Origin: an uncultured Acetatifactor sp.
GTDB lineage: Bacteria; Bacillota; Clostridia; Lachnospirales; Lachnospiraceae
Assembly (NCBI GenBank): GCA_947624245.1
Contig: CANQJL010000001.1
Span: 62,001 to 126,000, forward strand
Reading direction: 5' to 3'
Length of the DNA: 64,000 nucleotides
Shown: positions 8,503-17,391 of the stretch, piece after piece
Numbering within the stretch: position 1 is the stretch's first letter
Layout: every line of letters begins with the position of its first letter
Translations under genes and position numbers: made by a program
Notes under the pieces: generated by a model
Database searches by the model: none
Seen by the model: the letters and a program-made list of their open reading frames with translations, nothing else
Told to the model about the DNA's origin: nothing

Positions 8503-10282
8503 TCACTCCACAGCCGCCCCCTGTGAAGCCAGACCATACAGCCATATCCGCCAGTAGCTCGTTTCCGTCTCATAGCAGCCCATCAGGGAAAGGCCAAGTT
8601 CTTCCGCATTTTTTATCTCGCCGCAGGAAAAAATATACTCGCATCCCAGATCCTTTAAGGCCTCCATATTAAATTCCAGTCTTTCATATACAATTTGACT
8701 GTTTTTCCCAAGCATCCAGGCATTTCCTGTGGCCCCGTTAAAAAGATAACACCGATTGCCCCATTCATCAAAATAAAGCCTTGTCTGTTCGTTTTTCTCC
8801 AATTCCCTTGCAATCACTTTCCGAAATCGATGCTTGTACTCCAGCGGATAATTATTGGAGTATCCGTCCACGGTGTAAAATCCGTGCATCAGCGCAGGTG
8901 CCGGACAAATTCCCAGATGAGCCACCCGGTATGTGGTCATATCTTTTCCGATGGCATCTTCAAGCTGCTGCATCAGATCCTCCGCATAATAGCTTTCCCA
9001 GGATATATAACCTGTAATGCCCGAGCCGTTATTATACTGGTTGACATTCATATAGAGATAAGAGTTCACCTTGATCAGCTGCAGCGTCGGAAAGAGCATC
9101 ACAGCCGTCACGCACAGCTTGAATACCGGAGAAAAAATCACGGAAAAAAATTTTCCCTTTCCTCTCATTCCCCACCATACAGAACAGCATACCGCAAATT
9201 CCAGATACCATCCCGCCGGATAGATCCAATAGAACCGCTCCATCTGAAAATAATGCAGAAAACCGTGCAGATTGTTCTTAATGTCCACTACAGGCTGCCA
9301 TCTGCAGATTCCGTAGAACAGAGCCACACAAAACAGGCTTGCTAACCCCCCCCACTGCCAAAATGAACCGTCTCCTGCTCTTTTGATCCAGCTTTCCATA
9401 GAACACGGCGCCCAAAAAGAGCAAAATAACGATCGGCAGTATCAGATAGCGATGCAGAGACGGCGCATGCTGAGCACTTAAGGTAAATACATTCCACACC
9501 GTCTGCCAGAAGGGCATAGCATATGTCACCATTTCTTCCCGATGACTGACGTAACCGCCCTTTCCCAAAAGCAATTCCGAAAACAGGCTATGGTTTTCCG
9601 CAACATACACCCCAAGCAGCAGCAAAAAAGCGATCAGCAGACTGCCGCTTTGCTTTCGACGCAGGAGAGATGCCAGCAGTCCCACAGCAAAAAAGGCCAA
9701 AATTACATATCCGGTATAGACAAGATGACTGCCCATTCCAAAATAAGCAATAAGAACTAGAGAAATCCACGGCGGTTTCCCTTTCCATAATCTTATAAAT
9801 GCGTATATGACCATCGGAATCCCCATCTCCGACAGCGCATAAACAGGATACAGGGGCAGCATACAGAAACAGCTTGAGGAAATCACTGCAAGAATACTGC
9901 TGCCCGTTATCTCTTTCACACAAAAATACATCCCCAGAAACGCCGTTGCAAAACAAACGGCATACTGCAGGATAAATGCCCAAAACGCAGAAAATATAAG
10001 ATATAAAGGGACAAACAGAATCCCTGCAGGCAGAAGACCGCCGGCAGCGATTCCTCCCATCATTTCCGGAAATACCTTTATTCCATCCCCGAGATGCCTG
10101 GCAGTCAGAATCGTATTCATCATGTATTCATCCCACTGGTCATGGTATTCGAACACACTGCCCTCTCCCAGCGCCAGGATTGGAACCATTACTGCCGCCA
10201 AAAGGATAGGAAACAACGCCCACAAAGGAAGTCGATCTATCCGTGCGACAGCATCATTCACTTTCTTAATTACTTTATTCAT
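8503..10282 (-). pseudogene. Large polytopic membrane protein (DUF6044/YfhO-like), split by a +1 shift at a G8 tract
   Basis: Two overlapping frames form one gene. The N-terminal part (10282 down to about 9278, start ATG with AGAAGG 5 bases upstream) has about eight transmembrane helices and the early loop EYHDQWDEYMMN, and runs out shortly after KSRRRFILAVGG. The C-terminal part continues in another frame from LASLFCVALFYG through a further helix and an exterior domain to 8503. Both sides meet at a run of eight G in the coding strand (9346-9353). With seven G the text reads FILAVGGLASLFCVALFYG and one frame of about 590 codons results. Family likeness is to multi-helix GT-C-like or YfhO/DUF6044 proteins of Firmicutes glycan loci; exact activity unknown. 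Either off-phase, a true pseudogene, or a homopolymer sequencing error. Confidence 0.75.
9346..9353 (-). repeat. Homopolymer G8 (C8 on + strand) at a frameshift
   Basis: Eight C on the plus strand, i.e. GTGGGGGGGG in the coding direction. It is the exact point where the frame of the DUF6044-like gene changes; removing one G restores it. Confidence 0.9.
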
Positions 10283-10338
10283 CTGTGCCTTCTCCAAAAC
10301 GCCACAGTACACCGATATGTCCTTTTCATCGCCTTCCC

Positions 10339-11433
10339 CTATATCTGCTCATTCTGCCTGTGTATCAGCGGATCCTCATAAGCGTCCATGAAATCCGCGC
10401 CAAGGCGCACTACCTCGTCGGCGAAGGTAATCCCCTTCATTTCCGTGAACACACCGACCACCTTCCGAAAACGCACTCCCGGAAAGAATCCCAGCATTTC
10501 CATGGGAACCGTGGCATCGAACTGCGGATATTCGGAAAAAAGCTTCCGATAATCCAGTTCATCCCTGGGATGGGGCTTCAGGAAGATTGTACCCTCCGGT
10601 TCGTACATCCTGATGATGTCCCGAAAGATCTTTTCCCGCACCTCCAAGGTACACAGAGGATCCGTCAGAATCAGTATCTTATCCCCCACGCGGCCGCTCT
10701 CCTCAAGCTGCCGTTCCAAGGTCTCCTTATCTCTGACAAAAGCCCGCAGAATCAGATCTTTATCCCGCCCGTCCAACCTGTCCACCAGAGCCTGTCTGGG
10801 ACATTCCACATAATAAGGACACGGGCGCTCTATGGCGGCAATATCATTGACCTCCATATCGATACAGTATTTCCCGTATCCGTTCTGCACAAAAATCAGA
10901 TTCAGCCGCTTGGACAAAAAAGCTTTTAATCGGAAATGCCCGCGGTTGTCATACCTTGCCGCGTCAAAATTCTTCAGGCAGTTCAGACCGTCTTCCAGGG
11001 CATGATAAGGGATTCGATTCTGATTCAGATAATACCCGATGGGATCCGAATCGCAGTATACATACACCTCTCCGTATTCCCGCAGATCTGTCGGCAGAAA
11101 AGGCGCTTCCAGCTCGGCGTAACGCTTCGTAAAGCGCATTCTGTAATACAGATTGCCCAGAAAATTTCCGGTTCCCTTTCTCCACTTGGCAAGCTCCGGG
11201 AAAAAATCTTCCCGCTTCTCATCAAACATATAAACCTTTCGGAACAGTCCCGTGCTCTCCACTCGGTCCGCAAGATTCTCAAAATTTGTAGACATCATAG
11301 ACAACACAAGATCAGCCTTTCCCTGTTCCTCGCGGGGAAGGCTCAATTCCTTCAAAAAAGTCACATATACATGATAATAGGTATGGCACACATAGATCCG
11401 GGGCTTTGCCGGGTCTTTCTTCATTTTCTTCAT
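10339..11433 (-). CDS. GT52-like (sialyltransferase-type) glycosyltransferase
   Basis: About 364 residues from the chosen ATG (AGGA 8 bases upstream; the frame extends to 11517 but the extra 28 residues are Cys-rich and unlikely). Early text RIYVCHTYYHVYVTFLKE resembles the N-terminus of GT52 lipooligosaccharide sialyltransferases, the middle has HALEDGLN, and the C-terminal domain has FLKPHPRDELDY, the His-Pro motif typical of bacterial sialyl- and polysialyltransferase GT-B folds that use CMP-sugars. No membrane segments or signal. In a locus making CMP-pseudaminic acid it is the best candidate for the nonulosonate transferase. Family assignment is from motifs and could be a more distant GT-B group. 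Confidence 0.65.
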   Translation of the reverse strand: MKKMKKDPAKPRIYVCHTYYHVYVTFLKELSLPREEQGKADLVLSMMSTNFENLADRVESTGLFRKVYMFDEKREDFFPELAKWRKGTGNFLGNLYYRMRFTKRYAELEAPFLPTDLREYGEVYVYCDSDPIGYYLNQNRIPYHALEDGLNCLKNFDAARYDNRGHFRLKAFLSKRLNLIFVQNGYGKYCIDMEVNDIAAIERPCPYYVECPRQALVDRLDGRDKDLILRAFVRDKETLERQLEESGRVGDKILILTDPLCTLEVREKIFRDIIRMYEPEGTIFLKPHPRDELDYRKLFSEYPQFDATVPMEMLGFFPGVRFRKVVGVFTEMKGITFADEVVRLGADFMDAYEDPLIHRQNEQI

Positions 11434-11516
11434 AGTCTTGTCCTGACGGAGCATCGTTTTGAGAAATTCTCCGAAGATATTATAACACAAATCACATTTT
11501 TCGCAAAATCCGCACA

Positions 11517-13106
11517 TCAGTACCTGCGATACAGCACTGACGTCTCATCTCTCCAAAGCTCCCTAAAGTCTTCTTCTATACACAATTCCTCAATCTCACC
11601 GCCGGACGGAATGAACAGATAACGGCTCTTCAGCAATGCAAAGTTCTGTGTCAGGTAATCCGGCATACAGCAGCTGATGCCGAAGCCTTCCGGCAGACCG
11701 TACAACAGCTGCCAGCTATTATCCAATCTCTCACCGTCTTTTGCCGCATCGCCAAAGGCCCATATCACCACGTTATCATACCCGGGATTGGAATCCTGCT
11801 CCAGCTCCAATTCGCTCCGGAAAGCGTCCGCCCATTTCTCCACGTCCGCCCGACGCTCCTGCGTGACGAAGGGCACCTGATAGTCATATGCGGATACCGC
11901 TTTAAAAGAATAGAAATAGACAAATACCACTCCCAGGAACACTGCTTTTTTATAAAACTTAGTCTCCATCAGGGAGACCAGAAATATCCCCGCAGCGATG
12001 AACGTGAGCAGATGCTTGCTTCCCTCTATCAGCTTGTACATCAACAGCAGCGCTGCCAGCATGGCTGTCAGGCTGAACAAAAAATGTATTTCTATGACCG
12101 ACCGGCAGTCTTTTTCGGTCTTAGGCTGCCGCCTCAGGGCAAAATAATCCTTTAGGCTTTGCACGGCGACCACGGCCAGCACTGCCATATATCCGGCAAA
12201 GTAAGCTCCCGGCGCAAACCCCGACCGAAACGCCTCCACAATATACAGGATAAAATTTCTCCCCATGGAATACAGCTTTTTCATCGTGTACAAGATGCCG
12301 CCGAAAAACCCCTGTTCAAAAAAAGCCGTTATCCAATCCGTAAAGAACAGAGGTGCAAAATACGCCGCGCTCAGATAATGCTTAATAGATACATAGAGAC
12401 CTGCCGTGACCGCAATGACCAGAGCGGAGCCTGCAATTCCTTTGATCCGGCTCTTTCTGATCCAAAAGAAAGCCGGAAGGAGCAGAAACAGCAAAAAATA
12501 CGGCCGCATCAGCGTCATTACCGCAGACATTACAAACAAAAGCGCCAGCTTCCATCCGCTTTCCTTTCTTTGATAATTGACTGCCAGCGCATAGAAGAGG
12601 ATCAGCATACAGAAACAGCTGACCTCCGGCATACCGGAAAGCATGTATCTCACAAAGGGCGTATATAAGAAAAACAGCAGCGAAAGGATTCCCAACTGTT
12701 TCCACGCAGGCCTTACAAGCCATACGAACAAAAAACAGCACAGGGACATCAGAAATATATTGCAGAGGACGGGCGACAGGAAATTCCAGCCGAAGAGCAG
12801 GCCCCATAAGACCCACGGGAACAACAGGACAGGGCTCCATGCCGCAAAGGATAACTTCAGGGCATGGCTCTCATCAAAGCCAAAATATCCCTGCGGATAC
12901 CCATAATGTATCACACCTTCTGTCTGTTTATAATAAAACAGTTCGTCATTCCACTCCGAATTGGGCAGATAGACCTGGCCGATGCTCTTCCCCTGAGAGG
13001 CACAGTAAATCAGACAGCACAGCACGGGAAGAAAAGCCAACAGCAATGACTTTGCCAAGACCATATATCGTTCGTCCTTTTTCCACCAACCGATGAACTT
13101 TTCCAT
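11517..13106 (-). CDS. Polytopic membrane protein, probable GT-C-type glycosyltransferase
   Basis: About 529 residues from the ATG at 13106 (AGGGG 7 bases upstream; a start 18 bases earlier lacks this). Around ten hydrophobic helices, with a first exterior loop containing NSEWNDELFYYKQTEG, where an acidic pair after the first helix is the usual catalytic region of GT-C enzymes. A hydrophilic C-terminal domain of about 120 residues (from EKWADAFRSELELEQD) would lie outside. It is preceded by a GtrB-like polyprenyl-phosphate sugar synthase gene, 19 bases upstream, which would supply the lipid-linked donor. I do not recognise a precise family. Confidence 0.6.
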   Translation of the reverse strand: MEKFIGWWKKDERYMVLAKSLLLAFLPVLCCLIYCASQGKSIGQVYLPNSEWNDELFYYKQTEGVIHYGYPQGYFGFDESHALKLSFAAWSPVLLFPWVLWGLLFGWNFLSPVLCNIFLMSLCCFLFVWLVRPAWKQLGILSLLFFLYTPFVRYMLSGMPEVSCFCMLILFYALAVNYQRKESGWKLALLFVMSAVMTLMRPYFLLFLLLPAFFWIRKSRIKGIAGSALVIAVTAGLYVSIKHYLSAAYFAPLFFTDWITAFFEQGFFGGILYTMKKLYSMGRNFILYIVEAFRSGFAPGAYFAGYMAVLAVVAVQSLKDYFALRRQPKTEKDCRSVIEIHFLFSLTAMLAALLLMYKLIEGSKHLLTFIAAGIFLVSLMETKFYKKAVFLGVVFVYFYSFKAVSAYDYQVPFVTQERRADVEKWADAFRSELELEQDSNPGYDNVVIWAFGDAAKDGERLDNSWQLLYGLPEGFGISCCMPDYLTQNFALLKSRYLFIPSGGEIEELCIEEDFRELWRDETSVLYRRY

Positions 13107-13125
13107 AAAACAGCCCCTTCTCAAG

Positions 13126-14052
13126 CTATATGTTGATTTTTTCCCTTATCACATACTGCGGGGAATTGTTCAGGCTGATGTATATACGGCCAATGTACTC
13201 CCCGATCAGTCCCAGCATCACCATGATCATTCCGCCGAAAAACACGATGGCGGCCATGGTCGAGCTGAATCCCATGGGGACATCCGGATTCAGCAGGCGC
13301 TTTATGACCGTGTAAATTCCGTAGAGAAATCCCAATGCCGCGCTGCAGCCTCCCAACGCAGTAGCAATACGCAAGGGCTTCACGGAAAACGCCGTGAACC
13401 CGTTGAACCAAAGTCCCAGAAGTTTTTTCAACGTATATCCGGAGGTCCCTTCCCGGCGCTCCCTGTGATCCACAGCCACATTAGTGATATTGCCCGTAGA
13501 ACGAAGCACCAGACCGATGACGTAGGGATAGGAATTTTCGTATCGAATCATATCCTCCGCCACGAACCGCTTCACCGCAAAATAGCTGGACACGTAGAGT
13601 TCCTTTGGTTTTCCCAGCATGATCCTGGCCATGAGCTCGTTGACTTTGCTCCCGAAATTGCGGAATGAAGAATGCTGCTTGTGATCGTATTTTGCATATA
13701 CGGCGTCATACCCTTCCTCCAGCTTTCCAAGCAGCCTGTCCACCTGATCCGCAGGCGTCTGTCCGTCGTCGTCCAGGCACACCACATAATCTCCGTCCGA
13801 ATGGCGCAGTCCCGCCATCAGAGCCGAGTGCTGACCGAAGTTCTTGGCAAAATCAATTCCCTTCACATTCTCATGTTCCCCACAGAGCCTGCGGATCACA
13901 TTCAGAGTGCCGTCAGGCGAGCAGTCGTTGACAAGATAAATATCGTACTCATACTGTGACAGGGTCTTCATTTTTTCCTGAATTTCCGCCACCACCCCGG
14001 GAAGCGTTTTCTCCGAGTGATAGCAGGGAATGACAAAACTGATTTTTTTCAT
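13126..14052 (-). CDS. GtrB/ArnC-like polyprenyl-phosphate sugar synthase (GT2)
   Basis: About 308 residues starting MKKISFVIPCYHSE; the longer frame to 14073 adds seven Arg/Lys-rich residues without a better ribosome site. GT2 catalytic domain with VNDCSPDGT, FAKNFGQHSALMAG, CLDDDGQTP (metal-binding DxD) and the DPM1-like signature around REGTSGYTLKKL. Two transmembrane helices follow (about 235-257 and 265-290) and the tail NSPQYVIREKI is typical of GtrB-type enzymes that transfer a sugar from a nucleotide to polyprenyl phosphate on the inner face. The product would serve exterior GT-C transferases such as the adjacent polytopic proteins. The sugar is unknown. Confidence 0.88.
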   Translation of the reverse strand: MKKISFVIPCYHSEKTLPGVVAEIQEKMKTLSQYEYDIYLVNDCSPDGTLNVIRRLCGEHENVKGIDFAKNFGQHSALMAGLRHSDGDYVVCLDDDGQTPADQVDRLLGKLEEGYDAVYAKYDHKQHSSFRNFGSKVNELMARIMLGKPKELYVSSYFAVKRFVAEDMIRYENSYPYVIGLVLRSTGNITNVAVDHRERREGTSGYTLKKLLGLWFNGFTAFSVKPLRIATALGGCSAALGFLYGIYTVIKRLLNPDVPMGFSSTMAAIVFFGGMIMVMLGLIGEYIGRIYISLNNSPQYVIREKINI

Positions 14053-14077
14053 AATTTTAATCCTTCTTTGCATCTTA

Positions 14078-14614
14078 TTACGGTGTATCCGGATTCAGGG
14101 CAGCCATCCACACAATATCCCGGTACCGCCCGTCGATGCACACGTCCTCCCGCAGGAGCCCCTCCCGCACAAATCCTGCCTTCTCATAGCTGCGGACCGC
14201 CTGTATATTGTCTGCAAAGGCTCTGAGATAGACACGGTGCAGTCCCGCCTCTCCAAAACAATACTGAAGCATCAGCTTCGCCGCCGCCGTTCCGATTCCC
14301 CGGCCCCTGGCGTCCTCCTGACCGATAAATATTCCATACTCCGCCTTTTTGTGCTGCCTGTCAATGTCCCGGATATAGACGGAGCCCAGCGGCCTGTCAC
14401 CTGCAGCATCACATATGATCATCTGCACCACCTGACCGGTCTCCACCTTTGTTCTGATCCAATTCTCGTGCCCTTCCCGGGTGAACGGTTCCTGATAAAT
14501 AAAATTTCTGCGCACTGCGTCGCTGTTTCGCCAAGCCACGATCCGATCGATATCCTCATATGTCATCGGCCGAAGATAAATCCCCGCCGACAGATCTCTG
14601 TATTCCTGCATCAT
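14078..14614 (-). CDS. pseH: GNAT N-acetyltransferase, PseH-like
   Basis: About 178 residues from the ATG at 14614, with GAGGGG 8 bases upstream (frame open to 14623). GNAT fold of RimJ/PseH type: YLRPMTYEDIDRIVAWRN at the N-terminus, the acetyl-CoA loop EDARGRGIGTAAA (Q/R-x-x-G-x-G/A) and NIQAVRSYEKAGF. PseH acetylates the 4-amino group made by PseC, and pseC, pseG, pseI and pseF are all in the window, so this is the most likely role. It overlaps the 3' end of the upstream membrane-protein gene by about 58 bases, an unusually long overlap. Generic acetylation of another 4-amino sugar cannot be excluded. Confidence 0.7.
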   Translation of the reverse strand: MMQEYRDLSAGIYLRPMTYEDIDRIVAWRNSDAVRRNFIYQEPFTREGHENWIRTKVETGQVVQMIICDAAGDRPLGSVYIRDIDRQHKKAEYGIFIGQEDARGRGIGTAAAKLMLQYCFGEAGLHRVYLRAFADNIQAVRSYEKAGFVREGLLREDVCIDGRYRDIVWMAALNPDTP

Positions 14615-16316
14615 CGCAACCACCCCTCTTCAAAAATGATTGACACGCCACAAAAGGCAAGGCGGTCATAACGGGATAAATATACCTGAGCTGTACCGTC
14701 GGACCCAAAAGCAGCGTCAGATAATACCCCAGGACCAACGTAAGCGGCAGACAAAGCCTGAATCTTTTTCCAATCACCAGCACTCCGAACAACAGCAGAT
14801 ACAGATACAGCCACGTCCCCGGCACAAACAAATATTTCAATACCGGCAAATCAAGATATGCATTGCCGTCTGCCCATTTCTCGAGAACACGATACAGCGC
14901 GGGCCATTTGGACGCCTTATAGATGCCTCTGTCGTTCAGCGTCGCCTCGTCCCATCTGGTCTGGACATACCCGCCTCCTGCGGCCTGACCTGCCTGCGCG
15001 TTGACAAAGGCATGCGTCTCGTCCCCCGGATACAGATACCCTGCGTCCACCGCAAGCGCCGCATTGATAAAATCTCCCGGGTACTTTTTCAGCAGTGTGA
15101 AATACGTCGTCAGGAAATCCTTCGCGCGATAGCGGACCACATAGGTATTGGTATTGCTCTTCACGGGATCGGCGAAATCCGGTCTGTATTTCCGATAACC
15201 CTCATTCAGTATGAAATCGTCGATCAGCGCCTTGGACGTCTCGTCCAGCGTCCCGTCGTCTTCCGGAACGACACCGATGCCGCCGTGATAGACCATGACT
15301 CTGGCCAGCTGCTGGATCGGCATACTCAGCATCTCCCGCCTGTCTCCCTGTTCCGCTCCGGTCACCCGGAATACAGCCGTCAGCGCCAGATTTCCTGCAA
15401 GGAACGCACCGATAGACCAGAGCAAAAGCCGCCCGTAGAATCTTCTTCTGCCTCTGCCGAACAAAAACGCCGCGGCCGCAAAGACGAGAAATACCAAAAA
15501 GGCATACTTTCCGTTGGTACGGAACAATATCATTCCCACCGACGCGGCAAAGAAACCCGCCTCCGCTCCAAGATGCGGTCTTTTCTCCTCCGCGCACTCA
15601 AGCAGCCGGAAAAGGGCCGTGATCTGAAGCACAAAAAACCCGCAGAATATCGAATCCTTCGTAACACTGACGCTCATGTAGAGATGGAAGGGATAAATCA
15701 TGCAGAACAGCTGCAGCAAAAGCAGCCATATGAGCCGCGCCCTGCGCCGCCACAAATACGTCACCGCGCAGGCAAATGCCGCTGCCAGGAACACCGTCTG
15801 AAGCAGGGTATAGAGCCCGATTCCCGCATTGACGCTGCCAAACAGCCTGCGTCCCAGTTCCATCATCCACTTGATGAGCAGCGTGTGAAAAATCGGATGA
15901 TGATCGTTAAAACGGCCGTCCGCTATCTGTCCCGTCTGAATCGGCATATCATAAGCGCAGATGCCGGGGTAGTACGCCAGATAACCCGGCAGCCGACAAA
16001 TCAGAACACTGAGAAAGCTGACTGCGAAGACAGCCGGCGCTCTTGAACCGGATACTCTCCGCAACAGACGCAGAGACATTTTCGGAAACGGCGCTCCTGC
16101 TGCCGCTCTGCGAAGCAGAAAGCACAGCGCCGCTCCTAAAAATCCTCCGGCGCCCGCACTTACCGCCAAGGTCCCTGCGGTATACCGCGCCGTCCACATA
16201 ATATTCCCCCAGGCGGCGAGATCCCTGCCCGTCAGGCAGAAGAACACCAACAAAAATCCGCTTATGACAAAAACGGCATATGCACTTATCCCTGAAATCT
16301 TCTCTGAGACGCCCAT
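14556..16316 (-). CDS. DUF6020-like polytopic membrane protein
   Basis: 586 residues with about 12 hydrophobic helices. The first large loop has LPGYLAYYPGICAYDMPIQ followed by HHPIFHTLLIKW, a pattern I recall from DUF6020 proteins of Firmicutes, which resemble GT39/GT-C transferases with an acidic residue after the first helices. It lies 3 bases downstream of a GT2 synthase gene, again the pairing of a polyprenyl-phosphate sugar maker with a GT-C candidate. The 3' end overlaps the PseH-like gene. High GC in this gene relative to the AT-rich block further right. Function inferred by fold class only. Confidence 0.7.
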   Translation of the reverse strand: MGVSEKISGISAYAVFVISGFLLVFFCLTGRDLAAWGNIMWTARYTAGTLAVSAGAGGFLGAALCFLLRRAAAGAPFPKMSLRLLRRVSGSRAPAVFAVSFLSVLICRLPGYLAYYPGICAYDMPIQTGQIADGRFNDHHPIFHTLLIKWMMELGRRLFGSVNAGIGLYTLLQTVFLAAAFACAVTYLWRRRARLIWLLLLQLFCMIYPFHLYMSVSVTKDSIFCGFFVLQITALFRLLECAEEKRPHLGAEAGFFAASVGMILFRTNGKYAFLVFLVFAAAAFLFGRGRRRFYGRLLLWSIGAFLAGNLALTAVFRVTGAEQGDRREMLSMPIQQLARVMVYHGGIGVVPEDDGTLDETSKALIDDFILNEGYRKYRPDFADPVKSNTNTYVVRYRAKDFLTTYFTLLKKYPGDFINAALAVDAGYLYPGDETHAFVNAQAGQAAGGGYVQTRWDEATLNDRGIYKASKWPALYRVLEKWADGNAYLDLPVLKYLFVPGTWLYLYLLLFGVLVIGKRFRLCLPLTLVLGYYLTLLLGPTVQLRYIYPVMTALPFVACQSFLKRGGCDDAGIQRSVGGDLSSADDI

Positions 16317-16319
16317 GTA

Positions 16320-17261
16320 TTAGATCCCCGTTTTCTGCCGTTTTTCCGCGTTGACTTTGTTCAGGCGGTATTCAAAGTCCCGCCTGTCTTTGGCGGCCAT
16401 GACTTCCAGGATCATGCCCGAGAACAGTGACAGTATGCCCGCCAGCACCATAAATCCGCACACGATGAGCGTGGGGAAGCGGGGTACAAGTCCCGTACCC
16501 AAATATTCCCTCAGCACAGGCAGCATGAGCAGCGCCGCCGCCAATATCAGAACGGCGCACAGTGCGCCGAAGAACTTAAGCGGTCTGTAATTCTTATAGA
16601 GCTGCAGCATCTTCCTTATCACCCGCATACCGTCGCTGTAGGTATTCAGCTTTGATTTACTGCCCGCCGGACGGTCACGGTAATCCACCACCACGTTTTC
16701 CACCTGCATGTTGTAATTTACCGCGTGAATGCTCATCTCGGTCTCTATTTCAAAGCCTTTGGAAAAGACCGGAAAGGTCTTCACAAATTCGTAACTGAAC
16801 GCTCTGTATCCGGTCATGATATCTTTGATGTCCGATCCGAAGAGCCTGTTGATTCCCGTCCTCATCAGACTGTTTCCGAAATTGTGGAACGGACGCTTAT
16901 TTTCCGTAAAATATGTGGAAGACAGGCGATCCCCCACCACCATATCGGCACCGTGCTCCATGACCTTGTCCACCAATTCGCGGGCGCAGTCCAAAGGATA
17001 CGTATCGTCGCCGTCGATCATCAGGTAACACTCGGCGTCGATCTCCCGAAACATTCTGCGAATCACGTTTCCTTTTCCCTGCCTGTACTCATGGCGGACC
17101 ACCGCTCCCGCAGCCTCGGCAAGCTGCACCGTGCGGTCTGTGGAATTATTGTCGTACACATAAACAACCGCCTCCGGCAGTGCGTTTTTCGCATCCCGCA
17201 CCACCTTTGCAATTGTCTGCTCTTCGTTATAGCAGGGAATCAAGACCGCCGTTTTATCCAT
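16320..17261 (-). CDS. DPM1-like glycosyltransferase with C-terminal membrane helices (GT2)
   Basis: 313 residues: AVLIPCYNEEQTI at the N-terminus, VYDNNSTDRT, the short acidic motif MIDGDDTYP (metal binding), and KDIMTGYRAFS. The last 100 residues hold two hydrophobic helices (about 222-245 and 256-285). The layout matches polyprenyl-phosphate-hexose synthases, distinct in sequence from the one at 13.1-14.1 kb, so two different lipid-phosphate sugars may be made. First gene of the minus-strand run at this point: upstream is a divergent intergenic stretch of about 130 bases shared with the plus-strand gene at 17392, which should hold both promoters. Confidence 0.85.
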   Translation of the reverse strand: MDKTAVLIPCYNEEQTIAKVVRDAKNALPEAVVYVYDNNSTDRTVQLAEAAGAVVRHEYRQGKGNVIRRMFREIDAECYLMIDGDDTYPLDCARELVDKVMEHGADMVVGDRLSSTYFTENKRPFHNFGNSLMRTGINRLFGSDIKDIMTGYRAFSYEFVKTFPVFSKGFEIETEMSIHAVNYNMQVENVVVDYRDRPAGSKSKLNTYSDGMRVIRKMLQLYKNYRPLKFFGALCAVLILAAALLMLPVLREYLGTGLVPRFPTLIVCGFMVLAGILSLFSGMILEVMAAKDRRDFEYRLNKVNAEKRQKTGI

Positions 17262-17391
17262 CTTTCCGATTCCTTTCGTTCTTTTATTCTACATTTTATC
17301 ACGCTTACGGAATATCAGCCACTATTCTTGTAAAAAAATTTATGTTATACTGGATTCACTGGATTCAAAATTACAAATCGGGAGTATCCTT

